A stretch of 16,442 bases of DNA, from the NCBI GenBank assembly GCA_029777145.1, contig JAKOSS010000164.1:1-16442 (forward strand). The letters run 5' to 3'. The notes below the pieces were generated by a model, which was given only the letters and a program-made list of their open reading frames with translations, did not search any database and was not told the origin of the DNA. The translations under genes were made by a program, and so were the position numbers. This document shows, piece by piece, positions 1 through 6,694 of the stretch (position 1 is its first letter; the number at the start of each line of letters is the position of its first letter). This DNA comes from Acidobacteriota bacterium. GTDB taxonomy: Bacteria > Acidobacteriota > Blastocatellia > Pyrinomonadales > Pyrinomonadaceae.

Positions 1-398
1 TCGAGAACGCGAACATCAGGGTTCGCCTGAGCAAGACGACCGTGGTGCAGGCAATTCAGGCGGCACCCGTCGCCGCCGTCGCCGCTCCGGTCGCGGCGCC
101 GGTTCAAACCGCAACCGCGGATGCCGCGCCGGCCGCCGCTGAAGTTGAGAGCGACGAGGGTCTGTTCAAGATCACTTCGCCGATCGTCGGCACTTTCTAC
201 CGCGCGCCGTCTCCGGACAAGGAGCCGTACGTCAAGGAAGGCGACAAGGTCTCGGAAGCGTCGGTCGTGTGCATCGTCGAGGCGATGAAGCTGATGAACG
301 AGATCCAGGCGGAAACGTCCGGAGAAGTCGTCAAGATCTATGTCGAGAACGGCCAGCCGATCGAGTTCGGACAGCCGCTTTTCGGAATCAAGAGGTAA
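1..398 (+). CDS. accB: Biotin carboxyl carrier protein of acetyl-CoA carboxylase (5'-truncated)
   Basis: This protein carries the biotin that shuttles carboxyl groups from biotin carboxylase to the carboxyltransferase in the first committed step of fatty acid synthesis (cytoplasm). The reading frame is open from base 3 ([10 protein letters not shown]...), so the true start lies before the window; the GTG codons at 42 and 45 are internal. Visible parts are the end of the N-terminal region, an Ala/Pro/Val-rich flexible linker (about bases 50-140), and a complete biotinyl domain. The biotinylation motif E-A-M-K-L-M-N-E has its target lysine at codon 288-290, the expected ~35 residues before the C-terminus, followed by a typical G-Q-P-L-F-G-I end. 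accC follows in the same direction after 87 bp, the usual accBC arrangement. The linker is slightly more alanine-rich than in enterobacteria but normal for the family. Confidence 0.95.
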   Translation, partial: ENANIRVRLSKTTVVQAIQAAPVAAVAAPVAAPVQTATADAAPAAAEVESDEGLFKITSPIVGTFYRAPSPDKEPYVKEGDKVSEASVVCIVEAMKLMNEIQAETSGEVVKIYVENGQPIEFGQPLFGIKR

Positions 399-406
399 GT
401 GCGAAT

Positions 407-475
407 GACCTTTGAACTTTGACCTCGGGACTTTGAAGGATTTCTTCGAAGATCCGAAGCCGAAGATCAAAGGTC
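407..475 (+). promoter_or_regulatory. Inverted repeat enclosing the accB-accC spacer, covering the accC Shine-Dalgarno
   Basis: GACCTTTGA (407-415) and TCAAAGGTC (467-475) are perfect 9-bp complements spanning the accB-accC spacer. A smaller hairpin nests inside: GGATTT (439-444) pairs with AGATCC (451-456) around CTTCGA. The 3' arm contains the only SD-like sequence of accC, AAAGG at 469-473, so folding would hide it. This is seen in the sequence; a regulatory role is inference. The spacer also reads like the short degenerate repeats found elsewhere in the window, so chance repeat structure is possible. Confidence 0.4.
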
Positions 476-485
476 GTTGTGTGTA

Positions 486-1832
486 ATGGAACGCGAGATT
501 CGCAAAATTCTGATCGCGAACCGGGGCGAGATCGCCTGCCGGATCATCTGGACCTGCAAGGAGATGGGGATCCGAACGGTCGCGGTCCACTCGACCGCCG
601 ATCGGGATGCGCTTCATGTCAGGTTCGCGGACGAAGCGGTCTGCATCGGCAACGCACCTTCGGCCGAAAGCTATCTCAACATCCCGGCGATCATCAGCGC
701 CGCCGAGATCACCAACGTCGACGCGATCCATCCCGGCTACGGATTTCTCGCGGAATCCGAAACTTTCGCGAAGATCTGCGAAGACTGCAACATCAAGTTC
801 ATCGGCCCGAGACCGCATGTCATCCGCATGATGGGCGACAAGGTCGAAGCGCGGCGGACAATGACGGCGGCGGGCGTGCCGATCCTTCCCGGATCACCCG
901 ATCCGATCGAGTCGGCGGACGAAGCGATCAAACTGGCGAAAGAGATCGGGTTCCCGGTCATCATCAAGGCGGCGGCCGGCGGCGGCGGCCGCGGGATGCG
1001 GATCGTCAGACAGGAGTCGGAACTCGCGGGAAATCTCGAACTCGCCCAATCGGAAGCGCTTGCGGCATTCAAGAACGGCGCGGTCTATATCGAGCGCTAC
1101 ATCGAGCGCCCGCGGCATATCGAGATCCAGGTCCTTGCCGACGAACACGGCAACTGTATCCATCTCGGCGAGCGCGAATGTTCGATCCAGCGCCGCCACC
1201 AGAAACTGCTTGAGGAAGCGCCGTCTGCGGTGATCTCGAAAGAACTTCGCGAGCAGATGGGCGCAGTCGCCGTAAACGCCTGCAAGGAAATCGGTTATTC
1301 GAGCGCCGGGACGTTCGAGTTTCTGCTCGATGAAGACGGTTCGTTCTATTTCATGGAGATGAACACGCGCGTCCAGGTGGAACATCCGGTGACCGAGATG
1401 GTGACCGTCGTCGACATCGTCCGTAACCAGATCAGGATCGCCCGGGGCGAGAAACTCGGGTTCACGCAGGATGAGGTGCAGATCTTCGGACACTCGATCG
1501 AATGCCGCATCAATGCCGAAGATCCCGAGAAGTTCACGCCGAGTCCGGGAAAGATCACCGGGCTGAACATTCCGGGCGGACCCGGAGTCAGGGTCGACAC
1601 GGCCGTTTATCCGGGCTATGTCGTGCCGCCGTATTACGATTCGATGATCGCGAAACTCATCGTCCACGCGCGGACGCGCGAAGCGGCGATCGCCCGCATG
1701 CGGCGCGCGCTCGAGGCGATGGTCGTCGAAGGCATCAAGACAACGATCCCGCTCCATCTCAAGATCATGGGCGACGAGCGTTTTCAGAAAGGCGAATTCT
1801 CGACGAAGTTCATGGAGGAATTCGGAAAATAG
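486..1832 (+). CDS. accC: Acetyl-CoA carboxylase, biotin carboxylase subunit
   Basis: This enzyme uses ATP to carboxylate biotin on AccB with bicarbonate, and forms acetyl-CoA carboxylase with AccB and AccA/D. The 448-residue product matches the usual ~450. The order is standard: N-terminal domain ([11 protein letters not shown], then H-P-G-Y-G-F-L-A-E), ATP-grasp domain with lysine 161 and a Gly loop G-G-G-G-R-G-M-R at 165-172, then [10 protein letters not shown]. The catalytic block [11 protein letters not shown] places E291, N293, R295, Q297 and E299 where E. coli has E288, N290, R292, Q294 and E296. The C-terminal domain is complete. I chose ATG 486 because it gives the conserved M-E-R-E-I-R-K-I start; an in-frame TTG lies at 477. 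The SD (AAAGG, 469-473) is 12 nt away and weak. No oddities in active-site residues. Confidence 0.97.
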   Translation: MEREIRKILIANRGEIACRIIWTCKEMGIRTVAVHSTADRDALHVRFADEAVCIGNAPSAESYLNIPAIISAAEITNVDAIHPGYGFLAESETFAKICEDCNIKFIGPRPHVIRMMGDKVEARRTMTAAGVPILPGSPDPIESADEAIKLAKEIGFPVIIKAAAGGGGRGMRIVRQESELAGNLELAQSEALAAFKNGAVYIERYIERPRHIEIQVLADEHGNCIHLGERECSIQRRHQKLLEEAPSAVISKELREQMGAVAVNACKEIGYSSAGTFEFLLDEDGSFYFMEMNTRVQVEHPVTEMVTVVDIVRNQIRIARGEKLGFTQDEVQIFGHSIECRINAEDPEKFTPSPGKITGLNIPGGPGVRVDTAVYPGYVVPPYYDSMIAKLIVHARTREAAIARMRRALEAMVVEGIKTTIPLHLKIMGDERFQKGEFSTKFMEEFGK

Positions 1833-1866
1833 ATTTGTGAACAACGGTTTGGAGTCGATGATTTGT

Positions 1867-1895
1867 TTGACAATTAACCGTTAACAATCAACAAT
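1867..1895 (+). promoter_or_regulatory. Candidate sigma-70-type promoter for rpsO
   Basis: A perfect TTGACA (1867-1872) is followed after 17 bp by AACAAT (1890-1895), 4 of 6 to TATAAT; GATAAT at 1901-1906 is an alternative -10 without a good -35. The position, 85-113 bp before rpsO, would give a leader of about 75-80 nt. Caution: the box lies in an AT-rich low-complexity run of AATTAAC/AACAATC words that may itself be a spacer repeat. Confidence 0.4.
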
Positions 1896-1918
1896 TAACA
1901 GATAATTTTTCGTGGTTG

Positions 1919-1976
1919 CCGCCGGCATTGGCGGAGTTACTGCGAGCTTAAGGAGAGGCTATTTTCAGCGTTTAGC
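1919..1976 (+). promoter_or_regulatory. Structured rpsO leader with displaced Shine-Dalgarno
   Basis: A hairpin CCGCC-GGCATT-GGCGG spans 1919-1934. A strong SD, AAGGAG, lies at 1950-1955 but is 24 nt before the ATG at 1980, much too far for normal initiation, and there is no in-frame start codon nearer to it. GCTA (1958-1961) and TAGC (1973-1976) could pair and bring the SD close to the start. S15 is known to repress its own mRNA through structured leaders in several phyla, with differing structures; assigning that role here is inference. Confidence 0.35.
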
Positions 1977-1979
1977 AAT

Positions 1980-2249
1980 ATGTCAACAGCAACAGAAACA
2001 AAGGCAAAGATCGTCGGAGACTTTAAGACACACACGTCGGACACCGGTTCGTCACAGGTGCAGATCGCACTCTTGACCGAACGGATCAAGGAACTGACAG
2101 AGCATTTCAAGGTTCACAAAAAGGACCATCACTCGCGTCGCGGACTTCTGAAAATGGTCTCGCGTCGTAGAAAACTTCTTGATTATCTGAAGCGCAAGAA
2201 CATCAACGAGTATCATCAGATCATCGAGAAACTTGGATTGAGAAGGTAG
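1980..2249 (+). CDS. rpsO: 30S ribosomal protein S15
   Basis: S15 is a primary 16S rRNA-binding protein that organises the central domain of the small subunit and contributes an intersubunit bridge. The 89-residue product has the family's usual length and is recognisable throughout: [20 protein letters not shown], then [25 protein letters not shown] and a final L-G-L-R-R. The start at 1980 is fixed by the conserved N-terminus, although the only clear SD is 24 nt upstream. pnp lies 259 bp downstream in the same direction, the rpsO-pnp order found in many bacteria. A structured leader before it makes autogenous control plausible. Confidence 0.98.
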   Translation: MSTATETKAKIVGDFKTHTSDTGSSQVQIALLTERIKELTEHFKVHKKDHHSRRGLLKMVSRRRKLLDYLKRKNINEYHQIIEKLGLRR

Positions 2250-2331
2250 GGAAATTTCGGGGAACGGGAGCGGGTTCGGGCGCTTGGGGATTGGAATTTA
2301 GCGCTGCCTGCTCACCAGTTTTTCGAATTTG

Positions 2332-2430
2332 ATTGACTGCTTCGAGTCAATGTAAGAATCGTTCTCTCGAAGAATCTGCATCGGGTCGCTGAACGTGACA
2401 GCCTGTAAAAGAATCGGTGTGGAAGAGAAC
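2332..2430 (+). promoter_or_regulatory. Paired segments in the rpsO-pnp spacer
   Basis: Two complementary pairs are visible between rpsO and pnp. ATTGACT (2332-2338) and AGTCAAT (2345-2351) form a 7-bp stem closing GCTTCG. GTTCTCT (2361-2367) and AGAGAAC (2424-2430) form a longer-range 7-bp pair. With the hairpin at 2453-2489 the spacer could fold extensively. In E. coli this interval carries an RNase III hairpin used in PNPase autoregulation; equivalence here is only an inference. Confidence 0.3.
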
Positions 2431-2452
2431 AGCTCGTTAGAAAGAATTCAAT

Positions 2453-2489
2453 AGCGGCAGGGCTTCACGGCACGTACCTGCCGCTTTTT
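2453..2489 (+). terminator. Hairpin plus T-run directly before the pnp ribosome binding site
   Basis: AGCGGCAGG (2453-2461) and CCTGCCGCT (2477-2485) form a perfect 9-bp GC-rich stem with a 15-nt loop, followed by TTTTT (2485-2489). This is a good intrinsic-terminator shape, yet the pnp SD (AAGGA, 2496-2500) starts only 7 nt later. It may end rpsO transcripts, act as a leaky terminator controlling read-through into pnp, or be a processing hairpin in the pnp leader. The 15-nt loop is longer than typical. Confidence 0.6.
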
Positions 2490-2508
2490 GTTTGTAAGGA
2501 AATCAGAA

Positions 2509-4623
2509 ATGACATCAAAGAAATATTTGAAAGAGTCCATCAAGTTGGGTGATGGCGAACTGTCGGTCGAAACCGGAAAAGTCGCGAAACAGGCCGACGG
2601 ATCGGTCGTGATCAGATTCGGGGACACCATGATCCTCGTTTCCGCCGTGAGCACCAACTCGCCCCGCGAGGGCATCGACTTCTTCCCGCTGACGGTCGAA
2701 TACCGTGAATCAACATACTCGGCGGGACGCATTCCCGGAAACTACTTCCGCCGCGAAGGACGTCCGAGCGAAAAAGAAGTCTTGACGGCCCGCCTCATCG
2801 ACCGTCCGTGCCGGCCGCTTTTCCCGGACGGCTACAAGAACGAAACCCAGGTCGTTGCGACCGTTATTTCGGCGGACACCGACAACGATCCCGACGTGTT
2901 CGCTATCACCGGCGCATCGTGCGCGCTCTATCTTTCGGACATTCCGTTCCATAACCCGATCGCCGGCGTGCGGATCGGACTGGTCGACGGCAAATACATC
3001 ATCAATCCGACCTACGACGAGCGCCGTGATTCGCAACTCAATCTCGTCGTCGCCGGAACCGACGAAGCGATCGTGATGGTCGAATCCGAGGCGAAAGAAG
3101 TTTCGGAAGACATCATGGTCGAAGCGCTGATGCTCGCTCACAAGGAGATCAAGCGCCTTTGTCTGTGGCAGCGCGAACTTTTCAAGGTCCTCGAGATCAC
3201 GAAGCGCGAATTCACCGCGCCGGCGCTCGACGAGGCGGTCATGGCTGAGGTCGAAAAGAACTTCGCAGACCGGCTCCGCGACGCGCTCGACACCACCGGC
3301 AAGGACAAGCTTGCGTCATACGCGGCGGTCGATGCGCTCAAGAAGGAGGTTATCGACAGTTATCCGGACGATCAGCCCGAGAAGCGCGTCATGTCGGGCA
3401 AGGTGTTCGGCGTCCTCAAGGAAAGGATCTTCCGCGAAGACATTCTCGGCAATCGCCGCCGTCCCGACGGACGCAAGTTCAGCGAGATCCGTCCGATCTC
3501 GTGCGAGGTCGGCTGGCTTCCGCGCGTTCACGGATCGGCGTTGTTCACCCGCGGCGAGACCCAGGCGATCGTCAGCGCGACGCTCGGAACGAAGATGGAC
3601 GAGCAGTTCATGGACGATCTTGAAAAAGGCGAGATCCGCCGCCGCTTCATGCTCCACTACAACTTCCCGCCGTACTCGGTCGGCGAAGTCGGCCGCTTTG
3701 GATCGTCGAGCCGGCGTGAGATCGGTCACGGAAACCTCGCGCGCCGCGCGCTGGAAGCCGTTCTTCCGTCGGAAACCGAATTCCCGTACACGCTCCGTAT
3801 CGTTTCGGACATCACCGAATCGAACGGATCGAGTTCGATGGCTTCGGTCTGCGGCGGCTGTCTCGCGCTGATGGACGCCGGAGTTCCGGTCAAGAAGCCG
3901 GTTGCCGGCGTCGCGATGGGACTCGTCATGGAAGGAAACCGCTATGCGATCCTTTCCGATATCGCCGGTGCCGAGGATCATTACGGCGACATGGACTTCA
4001 AGGTCACGGGAACCGCCGACGGCATTACCGCGCTCCAGATGGACATCAAGGTCGCGGGTATCAACGCGATGATCTTGCAGGAAGCGCTTGAGCAGGCCCG
4101 CAAGGGACGCATGCACATTCTCGGGATCATGGCGGACGCGATCGAACAGCCGCGCGAGGATATCTCGCCGTTCGCTCCGCGCATCATCACGATCAGCATC
4201 CATCCGGACAAGATCCGTGACGTCATCGGCAAGGGCGGATCGACGATCCGATCGATCACGGAGGAGACCGGAGCGAAGATCGATATCAACGACGACGGCA
4301 CGATCCTGATCGCGACCGCGGACGGGGCGGCTGCCCAGGCGGCGATCGACCGCATCCGGGCGCTGACGGCTGAAGCGGAGATCGGTGAAACGTACCTCGG
4401 TACGGTGACCCGGATCGTCGATTTCGGCGCGTTCGTCGAGATCTTCCCGGGCGTCGAAGGTCTGCTCCACATCTCCGAGATCTCCGATCGCCGCGTTCGC
4501 GACGTGCGTGACGAACTCAAGGAAGGACAGCAGATCATGGTCAAATGCATCGGCAAGGAAGGCAACAAGATCAAGCTTTCCCGCAAGGCGATCATTCTGC
4601 AGGAAAAGGCGCAGGCCAACTGA
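2509..4623 (+). CDS. pnp: Polyribonucleotide nucleotidyltransferase (PNPase)
   Basis: PNPase is a trimeric, phosphate-dependent 3'-5' exoribonuclease of mRNA decay and RNA quality control (cytoplasm). The 704-residue product has all expected domains: RNase PH core 1 (about 10-230), all-alpha linker, RNase PH core 2 (about 320-550), KH domain with V-I-G-K-G-G-S-T-I-R (G574-G577), and a C-terminal S1 domain (G-T-V-T-R-I-V-D-F-G-A-F-V-E-I, about 627-695). The active-site segment E-D-H-Y-G-D-M-D-F-K puts D490, D496 and K498 at the places of E. coli D486, D492 and K494. ATG 2509 is chosen over an in-frame TTG at 2488 because AAGGA sits 8 nt before it and the family sequence begins there. The gene is preceded by the 2453-2489 hairpin and ended by a clear terminator. 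Confidence 0.97.
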   Translation: MTSKKYLKESIKLGDGELSVETGKVAKQADGSVVIRFGDTMILVSAVSTNSPREGIDFFPLTVEYRESTYSAGRIPGNYFRREGRPSEKEVLTARLIDRPCRPLFPDGYKNETQVVATVISADTDNDPDVFAITGASCALYLSDIPFHNPIAGVRIGLVDGKYIINPTYDERRDSQLNLVVAGTDEAIVMVESEAKEVSEDIMVEALMLAHKEIKRLCLWQRELFKVLEITKREFTAPALDEAVMAEVEKNFADRLRDALDTTGKDKLASYAAVDALKKEVIDSYPDDQPEKRVMSGKVFGVLKERIFREDILGNRRRPDGRKFSEIRPISCEVGWLPRVHGSALFTRGETQAIVSATLGTKMDEQFMDDLEKGEIRRRFMLHYNFPPYSVGEVGRFGSSSRREIGHGNLARRALEAVLPSETEFPYTLRIVSDITESNGSSSMASVCGGCLALMDAGVPVKKPVAGVAMGLVMEGNRYAILSDIAGAEDHYGDMDFKVTGTADGITALQMDIKVAGINAMILQEALEQARKGRMHILGIMADAIEQPREDISPFAPRIITISIHPDKIRDVIGKGGSTIRSITEETGAKIDINDDGTILIATADGAAAQAAIDRIRALTAEAEIGETYLGTVTRIVDFGAFVEIFPGVEGLLHISEISDRRVRDVRDELKEGQQIMVKCIGKEGNKIKLSRKAIILQEKAQAN

Positions 4624-4647
4624 TCGCTTTCAGATGGATGTTAGCCG

Positions 4648-4672
4648 AGGCCGGGTCGATCCCGGCCTTTTT
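4648..4672 (+). terminator. Intrinsic terminator of pnp
   Basis: AGGCCGGG (4648-4655) and CCCGGCCT (4661-4668) form a perfect 8-bp stem with a 5-nt loop TCGAT, followed by TTTTT, 25 nt after the pnp stop codon. This is a canonical Rho-independent terminator. Confidence 0.9.
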
Positions 4673-4796
4673 CATTTTTCGAATGATTTTGCGAGTTTTT
4701 TGGAATCGTTCCGCAATTCAAACTTATTTCAGGTGCATCGATCGAATTTGATTAGGGTTCATGGGAGAACCGGGCGAGTTCAGACTTGTTGCCAAA

Positions 4797-4825
4797 GTGC
4801 AATTGCTCCGCATTTTTGGTATATT
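4797..4825 (+). promoter_or_regulatory. Weak candidate promoter of the PEP-CTERM gene
   Basis: TATATT (4820-4825) matches TATAAT at 5 of 6 positions, with GTGCAA (3 of 6 to TTGACA) 17 bp upstream. It lies in the ~245-bp non-coding gap after the pnp terminator, where a new transcript must begin. The leader would be about 85-90 nt. The -35 is poor, so this is tentative. Confidence 0.3.
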
Positions 4826-4882
4826 GACCGCCTAGCCCCATTTCCATCTCCATTAATTGCGGAATTGTGCCATTCTGCGACG

Positions 4883-4917
4883 ATCGGTTTTTGTTTAGAT
4901 AACCGATAGAGAAACCG
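4883..4917 (+). promoter_or_regulatory. Leader inverted repeats next to the PEP-CTERM start codon
   Basis: ATCGGTT (4883-4889) is complementary to AACCGAT (4901-4907), an 11-nt-loop hairpin. CGGTTT (4885-4890) can instead pair with AAACCG (4912-4917), which ends 2 nt before the ATG at 4920. The two pairings exclude each other. No strong SD is visible, so the structure may matter for translation; it could equally be an operator-like dyad. Function is not known. Confidence 0.3.
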
Positions 4918-4919
4918 AA

Positions 4920-5549
4920 ATGATTAACTTTAAGTTGAGAGTTCTACTTGCGGCGCTGTGCCTGTTCTCGTTCGCGGCTTTGAGCGTGAACGCGGCACCC
5001 GTGAGGTTCAAACAGGTTGTCCAAGTTGTCAGCGTCAAGTCCGGCAAGGCGAGGACCGGAACGTTTGCGCAGCTTCGCTTAGCCGGTGAGGCCGCGGCGA
5101 ATGTCGCGGACGACGACGATGACGACACTACCAAGACGCCGCAGCAGGATGATCGGGTGATCCGCACGACCGAAGCGAACATCGTTCGCGATGAAGTGTG
5201 CGATTGCGTCGACGACGTCGTCAAGAAGCGCGGCTTTCCGAAGTGGGCGCTATTGGGCCTGGCGGCGATTCCGGTCGTGATCATTCTGACCCGCGACAAA
5301 GACAAGACGCCGACACCGACGCCGACGCCGACGTTGACGCCGACTCCGACGCCCACCCTGACGCCGACCCCGACGCCGACACCGACGCCGACGCCGACGC
5401 CGACCCCGACGGTCACGCCGACCCCGACGCCGCCGGAACCGGTACCGGAACCGATGACGCTGCTCCTGTTTGGAACCGGGCTGACGGGAGTCGGTCTGGC
5501 AGCACGTCGCCGGTTTGGTCGCAAGAATCGTTCAAAGACTGAGGAATAA
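4920..5549 (+). CDS. Exported PEP-CTERM sorting-domain protein with Thr-Pro repeat
   Basis: The 209-residue protein starts with a clear signal peptide (K-L-R-V-L-L-A-A-L-C-L-F-S-F-A, cleavage near V-N-A-A). A polar region with six consecutive Asp (about 63-68) and a C-D-C pair (C94, C96) follows. Then come a hydrophobic segment W-A-L-L-G-L-A-A-I-P-V-V-I-I-L (109-123), 21 Thr-X dipeptides (18 of them Thr-Pro) encoded at 5307-5432, and a C-terminal tail P-E-P-M-T-L-L-L-F-G-T-G-L-T-G-V-G-L-A-A-R-R-R. That tail, from residue 176, matches the PEP-CTERM signal (PEP, hydrophobic helix, Arg cluster) recognised by exosortase, so the protein is probably processed at the cell envelope. The molecular role is unknown. 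A second membrane-like segment before the repeat is unusual. The next exported gene begins 45 bp downstream and is probably co-transcribed. Confidence 0.88.
   Translation: MINFKLRVLLAALCLFSFAALSVNAAPVRFKQVVQVVSVKSGKARTGTFAQLRLAGEAAANVADDDDDDTTKTPQQDDRVIRTTEANIVRDEVCDCVDDVVKKRGFPKWALLGLAAIPVVIILTRDKDKTPTPTPTPTLTPTPTPTLTPTPTPTPTPTPTPTPTVTPTPTPPEPVPEPMTLLLFGTGLTGVGLAARRRFGRKNRSKTEE
5307..5432 (+). repeat. Hexanucleotide tandem array coding Thr-Pro
   Basis: Twenty-one in-frame 6-bp units of the form ACG-CCG encode 18 Thr-Pro, two Thr-Leu and one Thr-Val dipeptides. Third positions vary (ACG, ACA, ACC, ACT), so the peptide pattern seems maintained, not just the DNA. The array could expand or contract by slippage in whole dipeptides without a frameshift. 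Open frames on the opposite strand here (Val/Gly repeats) are shadows. Confidence 0.9.
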
Positions 5550-5560
5550 TTGAATTCAGC

Positions 5561-5587
5561 GGCCCGGGATATTCTCGGGCCCGAGGA
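5561..5587 (+). promoter_or_regulatory. GC-rich hairpin abutting the SD of the PEGA-domain gene
   Basis: GGCCCGGG (5561-5568) pairs with CTCGGGCC (5574-5581) around ATATT with one G-U pair. The SD GAGGA (5583-5587) follows one base after the stem and is 7 nt before the ATG at 5595. There is no T-run, so it is not a terminator. It may separate expression of the two co-directional genes or protect an RNA end; this is inference. Confidence 0.45.
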
Positions 5588-5594
5588 AAACACA

Positions 5595-6536
5595 ATGCGC
5601 AAGTTTAGTTTGTTGATCGTTGTTTGTTTGGCTATGGCGGTAAGCGCCTTTGCTTCGAGCGGCGATACCAAGAAGCCGAAGAATACGGGGACATTGACCG
5701 TCAAGACCTCGCCGGTTTCGTATCCGGTCCGCGTCGATGGCCAGTTCGTCGGCATGAGCGGCGTCGATGACGGCGCCCCGTTTTACCTGTCGCCGGGTTC
5801 GCACCGTCTGGTCGTCGAGTTTCCGAACGGAAAGACGTTCGAAGAGGACATCCAGATCGTCAAGGACCGCAAGAATTGCGTCTGCCTGAAGTGGGTCGAA
5901 ACGACCACCGAGAAAGCGTGCCCGTACAACGTCCGCGTTGACGGTCCGGACCAGATCCCCGAAGGCGATTTCATTACCTTCGCCGCGTTCAACGCTGTCA
6001 CCGGCGCCGCCGTTCCGCTCAATTATCGCTGGAAGGTCTCGCCCGAAACCGCGCGGATCACCAGTGGACAGGGAACTTCGGCGATCACCGTCGATACATC
6101 GAACCTCGGCGGGCGCTCCGTCAGCGCTGAACTCGATGTTTGGGATGACGTTTACGCGAAACAGTGCCGGCAGATGAATTCCGCGACGACGGACGTGACG
6201 AAGGTCATCATCCCGCAGCCGACGGCGGTGAGGTGCGACATCTTCGAGTCGAAGGCGTTCGACGACGACAAGGCGCGCTTCGACAACTGCGTGATCCAGG
6301 TCAACAGTGTTCCCGACGCGCAGCTCTACCTGATCATTTATCAGGGAACCGACAAGATCAGCATGGCGCGCAATTCGTACGACAAGCTGAGCAAGCGAAC
6401 CCTGGACTACCTCGTGAAAACACGCGGACTTGATCCACGGCGAATATCGATCGTCAAAGGCGGACGAACTCCGCTCAAGACGACCTATGAGATCTGGATC
6501 GTTCCGCCGGGCGCGGAACTCCCGACACCGCAATAG
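5595..6536 (+). CDS. Secreted PEGA-domain protein with OmpA-like C-terminal segment
   Basis: The 313-residue product has a signal peptide (K-F-S-L-L-I-V-V-C-L-A-M-A-V-S-A-F-A, cleavage near residue 20). A PEGA-like domain follows at about 32-99: T-G-T-L-T-V-K-T-S-P, V-R-V-D-G-Q-F-V-G, then L-S-P-G-S-H-R-L-V-V-E-F. A middle part (about 110-220) looks like a beta-rich Ig/PKD-type domain. The last ~80 residues contain S-K-R-T-L-D-Y-L-V-K-T-R-G-L-D-P-R-R-I-S-I-V-K-G-G, resembling the helix/strand pattern of OmpA-type peptidoglycan-binding domains, though the key binding residues are not all evident. Cysteines at 95, 97 and 109 could form disulfides. A periplasmic or surface role is likely; the specific function is unknown. 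ATG 5595 is supported by GAGGA 7 nt before it. The gene closes a probable two-gene unit with the PEP-CTERM gene and is followed by a terminator. Confidence 0.82.
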   Translation: MRKFSLLIVVCLAMAVSAFASSGDTKKPKNTGTLTVKTSPVSYPVRVDGQFVGMSGVDDGAPFYLSPGSHRLVVEFPNGKTFEEDIQIVKDRKNCVCLKWVETTTEKACPYNVRVDGPDQIPEGDFITFAAFNAVTGAAVPLNYRWKVSPETARITSGQGTSAITVDTSNLGGRSVSAELDVWDDVYAKQCRQMNSATTDVTKVIIPQPTAVRCDIFESKAFDDDKARFDNCVIQVNSVPDAQLYLIIYQGTDKISMARNSYDKLSKRTLDYLVKTRGLDPRRISIVKGGRTPLKTTYEIWIVPPGAELPTPQ

Positions 6537-6541
6537 GATTT

Positions 6542-6566
6542 GCGATTTTGGAATTCTGATTTCGGA
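6542..6566 (-). repeat. Dispersed spacer repeat, copy A (minus orientation)
   Basis: On the minus strand this reads TCCGAAATCAG followed by AATTCCAAAATCGC. The 14-mer AATTCCAAAATCGC recurs exactly on the plus strand at 6713-6726, and the 11-mer recurs with one change at 6695-6705. The two copies are therefore inverted and flank the spacer between the PEGA gene and glycyl-tRNA synthetase. The words resemble the CCAAAATCC-type repeats at 10970-11060. Confidence 0.6.
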
Positions 6567-6568
6567 AT

Positions 6569-6596
6569 GGACCGTGGCAATGCCGCGGTCCTTTTT
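6569..6596 (+). terminator. Intrinsic terminator after the PEGA-domain gene
   Basis: GGACCGTGGC (6569-6578) pairs with GCCGCGGTCC (6582-6591), a 10-bp stem with one G-T wobble and a 3-nt loop AAT, followed by TTTTT (6592-6596). It lies 33 nt after the stop codon and ends the two-gene exported-protein unit. Confidence 0.9.
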
Positions 6597-6625
6597 CGTT
6601 TCGTCGCAACGCATTTGGCGGTCTT

Positions 6626-6654
6626 TTGTGTTTGAATTCTGAGCAAGGTAGAAT
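6626..6654 (+). promoter_or_regulatory. Weak candidate promoter of the glycyl-tRNA synthetase gene
   Basis: TAGAAT (6649-6654) matches the -10 consensus at 5 of 6 positions, with TTGTGT (6626-6631) 17 bp upstream sharing only TTG with the -35 consensus. It follows a terminator and precedes the ATG by 74 nt, so a promoter is expected about here. Confidence 0.3.
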
Positions 6655-6694
6655 CAGAACTTTGACGCTGACAGCGCCGTTGCACAAACGGCAA

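Noticed and set aside
477..485. TTG start for accC at 477.
   Set aside because: ATG 486 matches the family N-terminus; the extra three residues have no support.
2488..2508. TTG start for pnp at 2488.
   Set aside because: It would place the SD AAGGA inside the gene and the initiator inside the hairpin T-run; ATG 2509 has correct SD spacing.
894..4470. Long minus-strand open frames opposite accC (894-1844) and pnp (3316-4470).
   Set aside because: They are antisense shadows of high-GC codon bias, rich in Arg/Asp/His, with no recognisable domain or RBS, while the plus-strand genes are certain.
4895..5755. Minus-strand frame with a Val-Gly repeat opposite the PEP-CTERM gene.
   Set aside because: It is the complement of the Thr-Pro hexamer array; the plus frame has a signal peptide and a PEP-CTERM tail.
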